Shown here one piece after another: positions 15,002-17,227 of a stretch of 17,227 nucleotides of DNA. Position 1 is the first letter of the stretch; each line of letters starts with the position of its first letter. The notes beneath the pieces were generated by a model that saw only the letters and a program-made list of their open reading frames with translations, did not search any database and had not been told where the DNA came from. The stretch comes from JANXQE01 sp035651635 (GTDB lineage: Bacteria > Verrucomicrobiota > Verrucomicrobiia > Limisphaerales > UBA8199), in contig DASRFK010000160.1 of NCBI GenBank assembly GCA_035651635.1, positions 1 through 17,227 of the forward strand. The letters run 5' to 3'. A program made the translations under genes and the position numbers.

Positions 15002-17005
15002 ATGGCAACCCGCATTTTGCCCGCTTCTATAATTTCAAACGCCCTAAGACTACTCCTGCTCGGCTCTGCGGGGGCCTTTGCCCAGCACGCCCCCAACACA
15101 GCGCCCTTACAAGTTTACTCCAAGTCTGAAGCGACCTTGTTCCCGCTGTCCTCCGTTCGGCTGTTGGATGGTCCGTTTGCCCTGGGTGTGGCGGCCAATC
15201 GCACGTACCTGCTCGCTTTGGACCCGGACCGCCTGTTGGCCCCGTTTCTCCGCGAAGCCGGACTGGCGCCGCGCAAACCCTCTTACGATAACTGGGAAAG
15301 CGGAGGCCTGGACGGCCATACCGCTGGACATTACCTCTCCGCGCTGTCCTTCATGAGCGCCTCCGGGGCGGATACGCCGCAGGGCGAACTGCGCCGGCGA
15401 CTTGATTACTTGGTTTCCGAACTGGATCGCTGCCAACAAGCTTTCGGCGACGGCTACATTGGCGGCATCCCGGGCAGCCGTGTATTTTGGAAAGAAGTGG
15501 CCGGCGGCCGCATCGAAGCTTTCAGAAGTAAATGGGTGCCTTGGTATAACCTCCACAAGACATTTGCCGGACTTCGTGACGCCTGGCTGGTCGCGGGCAA
15601 TCGGCAGGCCCGCCAGGTATTGATCCGGTTGGGGGATTGGTGTGACCGCGTCGTCGCTGGCCTCTCTGACCAGCAAATGCAGAAGATGCTCGAGATCGAA
15701 CACGGCGGTATGAATGAAGTCCTGGCGGACCTCTATGCAATCTCGGGCGACCAGAAGTATCTCAAGCTGGCACGCCGTTTTTGCCACGAGGCCGTTCTCG
15801 GTCCGCTCATCGACCACCAGGACCGCCTCACCGGTCTGCACGCCAATACGCAAATCCCCAAAGTCACCGGCCTCGAGCGCATCGCCGCGCTTGCCGGTGA
15901 CGAAAAAGCTGATTCCGGAGCGCGCTTTTTCTGGGACACGGTTACCAGTCGGCGAACGGTTGTTTTTGGCGGCAACAGTGTTTCCGAGCATTTCAACGCA
16001 CCCACGAATTTCCACGGGATGCTGGAAAGTCGCGAAGGACCAGAGACCTGCAACACCTACAACATGCTCCGCCTCACCGAACAGCTTTTCGTGAGCAAGC
16101 CCGAGGCGGCCTACGCCGACTACTATGAACGGGCGCTCTACAATCATATCCTCGCCTCAATTAACCCGACTACGCCCGGTTATGTTTACTTCACCCCCAT
16201 CCGCCCGGCCCATTACCGCGTGTATTCTCAGCCGGAGCATTGTTTCTGGTGCTGCGTGGGCACCGGCATGGAAAACCCCGGCAAGTACGGCGAGTTCATC
16301 TACGCCCACGCCGGCGACGGTCTGTACGTCAATCTTTTCATCCCTTCAGAACTTGCTGTTGCGGAACTCGGCCTGAAGCTGCGGCAGGAAACCATCTTCC
16401 CCGACGAGCCGCGCACACGGCTAAAACTGCAACTCAAGCGCCCCTCCACCTTTACCCTCCGCGTTCGTCATCCCGGTTGGGTCGCACCGGGCGATTTTGC
16501 CGTGCGCATCAATGGCAAGCCAATTTACGTCACCTCGTCTCCCTCTTCCTACGCTGCGCTTCACCGCAAATGGCATGACGGGGACCAGGTTGAAATTGAC
16601 CTTCCCATGCGCACCACCGCTGAGCGCTTACCGGATGGCTCCGATTGGGTCGCTGTTTTGCGCGGCCCCATCGTGCTGGCTTCGCCTGCCGGTACGAACG
16701 ACCTGGTCGGGCTTCGTGCTGATGGCTCGCGTATGGGCCACGTGGCTCGCGGTCCCATGGTACCTCTGGACCGCGCGCCCGTTTTGCTGGCGACCGCCAC
16801 CGATCTGCCAAAGCACATACGTCCGGCTCCCGACCAGGAGCCCTTGCACTTCCGACTTGTGGACGTTGTCGCGCCGACCTTGCCAGAAGGACTCCCGCTC
16901 GTCCCGTTCTTCCGGTTGCACGACAGCCGCTACCAAATGTACTTTGAACTCACCACCCGCGAGGAACTAAGGTCCAAACAAGAACGTCTGCCCCTTTCCA
17001 AATGA
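15002..17005 (+). CDS. Secreted GH127-type (DUF1680) beta-L-arabinofuranosidase
   Basis: This 667-residue protein starts with a signal peptide (MATRILPASI... to about AFAQ, 1-28). The catalytic region matches GH127/DUF1680. Glu348 and Cys350 lie in GPETCNTYNMLRLTEQLF, and Cys414, Cys417 and Cys418 in HCFWCCVGTGMEN. In the characterised member HypBA1, an equivalent Glu and cysteines hold zinc and one Cys is the nucleophile. Glu329 (NSVSEHF) may be the general acid/base. An alpha-barrel N-terminal part (WESGGLDGHTAGHYLSAL, WVPWYNLHK) is followed by beta-sandwich C-terminal domains, and the length is normal for the family. It likely removes beta-linked L-arabinofuranose from plant-type glycans outside the cytoplasm. 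It is divergent from the Tat-exported oxidoreductase. Copy 2 of the shared motif lies upstream, suggesting co-regulation. Confidence 0.93.
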   Translation: MATRILPASIISNALRLLLLGSAGAFAQHAPNTAPLQVYSKSEATLFPLSSVRLLDGPFALGVAANRTYLLALDPDRLLAPFLREAGLAPRKPSYDNWESGGLDGHTAGHYLSALSFMSASGADTPQGELRRRLDYLVSELDRCQQAFGDGYIGGIPGSRVFWKEVAGGRIEAFRSKWVPWYNLHKTFAGLRDAWLVAGNRQARQVLIRLGDWCDRVVAGLSDQQMQKMLEIEHGGMNEVLADLYAISGDQKYLKLARRFCHEAVLGPLIDHQDRLTGLHANTQIPKVTGLERIAALAGDEKADSGARFFWDTVTSRRTVVFGGNSVSEHFNAPTNFHGMLESREGPETCNTYNMLRLTEQLFVSKPEAAYADYYERALYNHILASINPTTPGYVYFTPIRPAHYRVYSQPEHCFWCCVGTGMENPGKYGEFIYAHAGDGLYVNLFIPSELAVAELGLKLRQETIFPDEPRTRLKLQLKRPSTFTLRVRHPGWVAPGDFAVRINGKPIYVTSSPSSYAALHRKWHDGDQVEIDLPMRTTAERLPDGSDWVAVLRGPIVLASPAGTNDLVGLRADGSRMGHVARGPMVPLDRAPVLLATATDLPKHIRPAPDQEPLHFRLVDVVAPTLPEGLPLVPFFRLHDSRYQMYFELTTREELRSKQERLPLSK

Positions 17006-17007
17006 TT

Positions 17008-17039
17008 GGATGTCCAAGAATCGTGGTTTGCCGGAAGTA
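17008..17039 (+). promoter_or_regulatory. 32-base motif, copy 3 (upstream of sigma factor)
   Basis: GGATGTCCA, eight bases, then GGTTTGCCGGAAGTA, beginning two bases after the GH127 stop and ending 17 bases before the sigma-factor ATG. It differs from copy 2 only in the eight-base centre (5 positions). Confidence 0.7.
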
Positions 17040-17056
17040 ATGGTAGAGATTGACCA

Positions 17057-17227
17057 ATGTCGGCAGATTCCACACAACGGTTCGGTGATTCAAGTGCTGC
17101 GCAGCAGCGCTTTCTTTCGCTGTTTCTGCGGAGCGAACGGGAGGTCTTTCGTTACGTGGCGGCCCTGGTCCGGAACTCAACGGACGCCGAGGACATCGTT
17201 CAACAGACCGCCATGGCGCTCTGGGAG
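17057..17227 (+). CDS. ECF sigma-70 factor, N-terminal part (cut by window end)
   Basis: The first 57 residues are visible and the frame is open to the last base. RFLSLFLRSEREVFRYVAAL followed by VRNSTDAEDIVQQTAMALWE is a sigma region 2 start, with the DAEDIVQQT helix typical of ECF factors of the Rhodopirellula/Verrucomicrobium type. These direct RNA polymerase to a limited set of promoters and often lie beside genes for anti-sigma or FecR-like proteins, which would be outside the window. The ATG at 17057 was chosen because it begins right after the conserved motif and gives a usual N-terminus. No strong Shine-Dalgarno is evident. The presence of the motif directly upstream suggests autoregulation (inference). 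Confidence 0.88.
   Translation, partial: MSADSTQRFGDSSAAQQRFLSLFLRSEREVFRYVAALVRNSTDAEDIVQQTAMALWE

Noticed and set aside
14722..15099. 126-residue N-terminal extension of the oxidoreductase frame
   Set aside because: It would place a Tat signal deep inside the protein, crosses the shared motif, and overlaps the divergent GH127 gene.
15107..16147. 346-residue frame antisense to the GH127 gene
   Set aside because: It is a shadow of a strongly supported GH127 coding sequence and has no recognisable domain.

Overview
The window most likely comes from a member of the Verrucomicrobiota, probably close to Pedosphaera or other Limisphaerales. This is inferred from GC-rich coding DNA, an ECF sigma factor of the Rhodopirellula/Verrucomicrobium type, a Tat-exported Gfo/Idh/MocA oxidoreductase, a DUF4159 protein, many TPR proteins, and dispersed palindromic repeats of a kind I associate with these genomes. 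No taxonomic marker gene is present, so this placement is an inference. I saw no tRNA, rRNA, CRISPR array or transposase.

Layout. Positions 1-745 are a tandem array of five 157-159 bp units, each able to fold into a long hairpin. Next is a DUF4159 gene (minus strand), head-to-head with a TPR reading frame (plus strand) that looks 5'-truncated. That frame is tail-to-tail with a large membrane-anchored SGNH-hydrolase/TPR protein (2488-5022, minus). From 9326 down to 5200 runs a minus-strand ABC-2 export cluster: a frameshifted coiled-coil gene, a canonical ATPase, a six-helix permease, a membrane-anchored TPR protein, and a second ATPase with all its catalytic motifs degenerate. A divergent relative of the hairpin repeat sits between the last two. 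Around 9401-9518 there is a cluster of three perfect hairpins.

Positions 12962 down to 9549 hold a very tight three-gene operon: a double-domain KaiC-like ATPase, a soluble histidine kinase with a degenerate receiver-like domain plus PAS, and a single-domain Rcp1-type response regulator. The genes overlap by 4 and 11 bases. No kaiA or kaiB is visible. This looks like a KaiC-linked phosphorelay and is one of the two most interesting items here.

The right end concerns carbohydrate turnover outside the cytoplasm: a Tat-exported Gfo/Idh/MocA protein (minus), divergent from a secreted GH127-type (DUF1680) beta-L-arabinofuranosidase (plus), followed by the first 57 codons of an ECF sigma factor that runs off the window. 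A 32-base motif occurs three times, each copy directly upstream of and oriented toward one of these three genes. It is a candidate promoter or operator shared by the sigma factor and two neighbours. The copy before the GH127 gene continues into sequence resembling the first codons of the sigma gene, suggesting a duplicated sigma-gene start.
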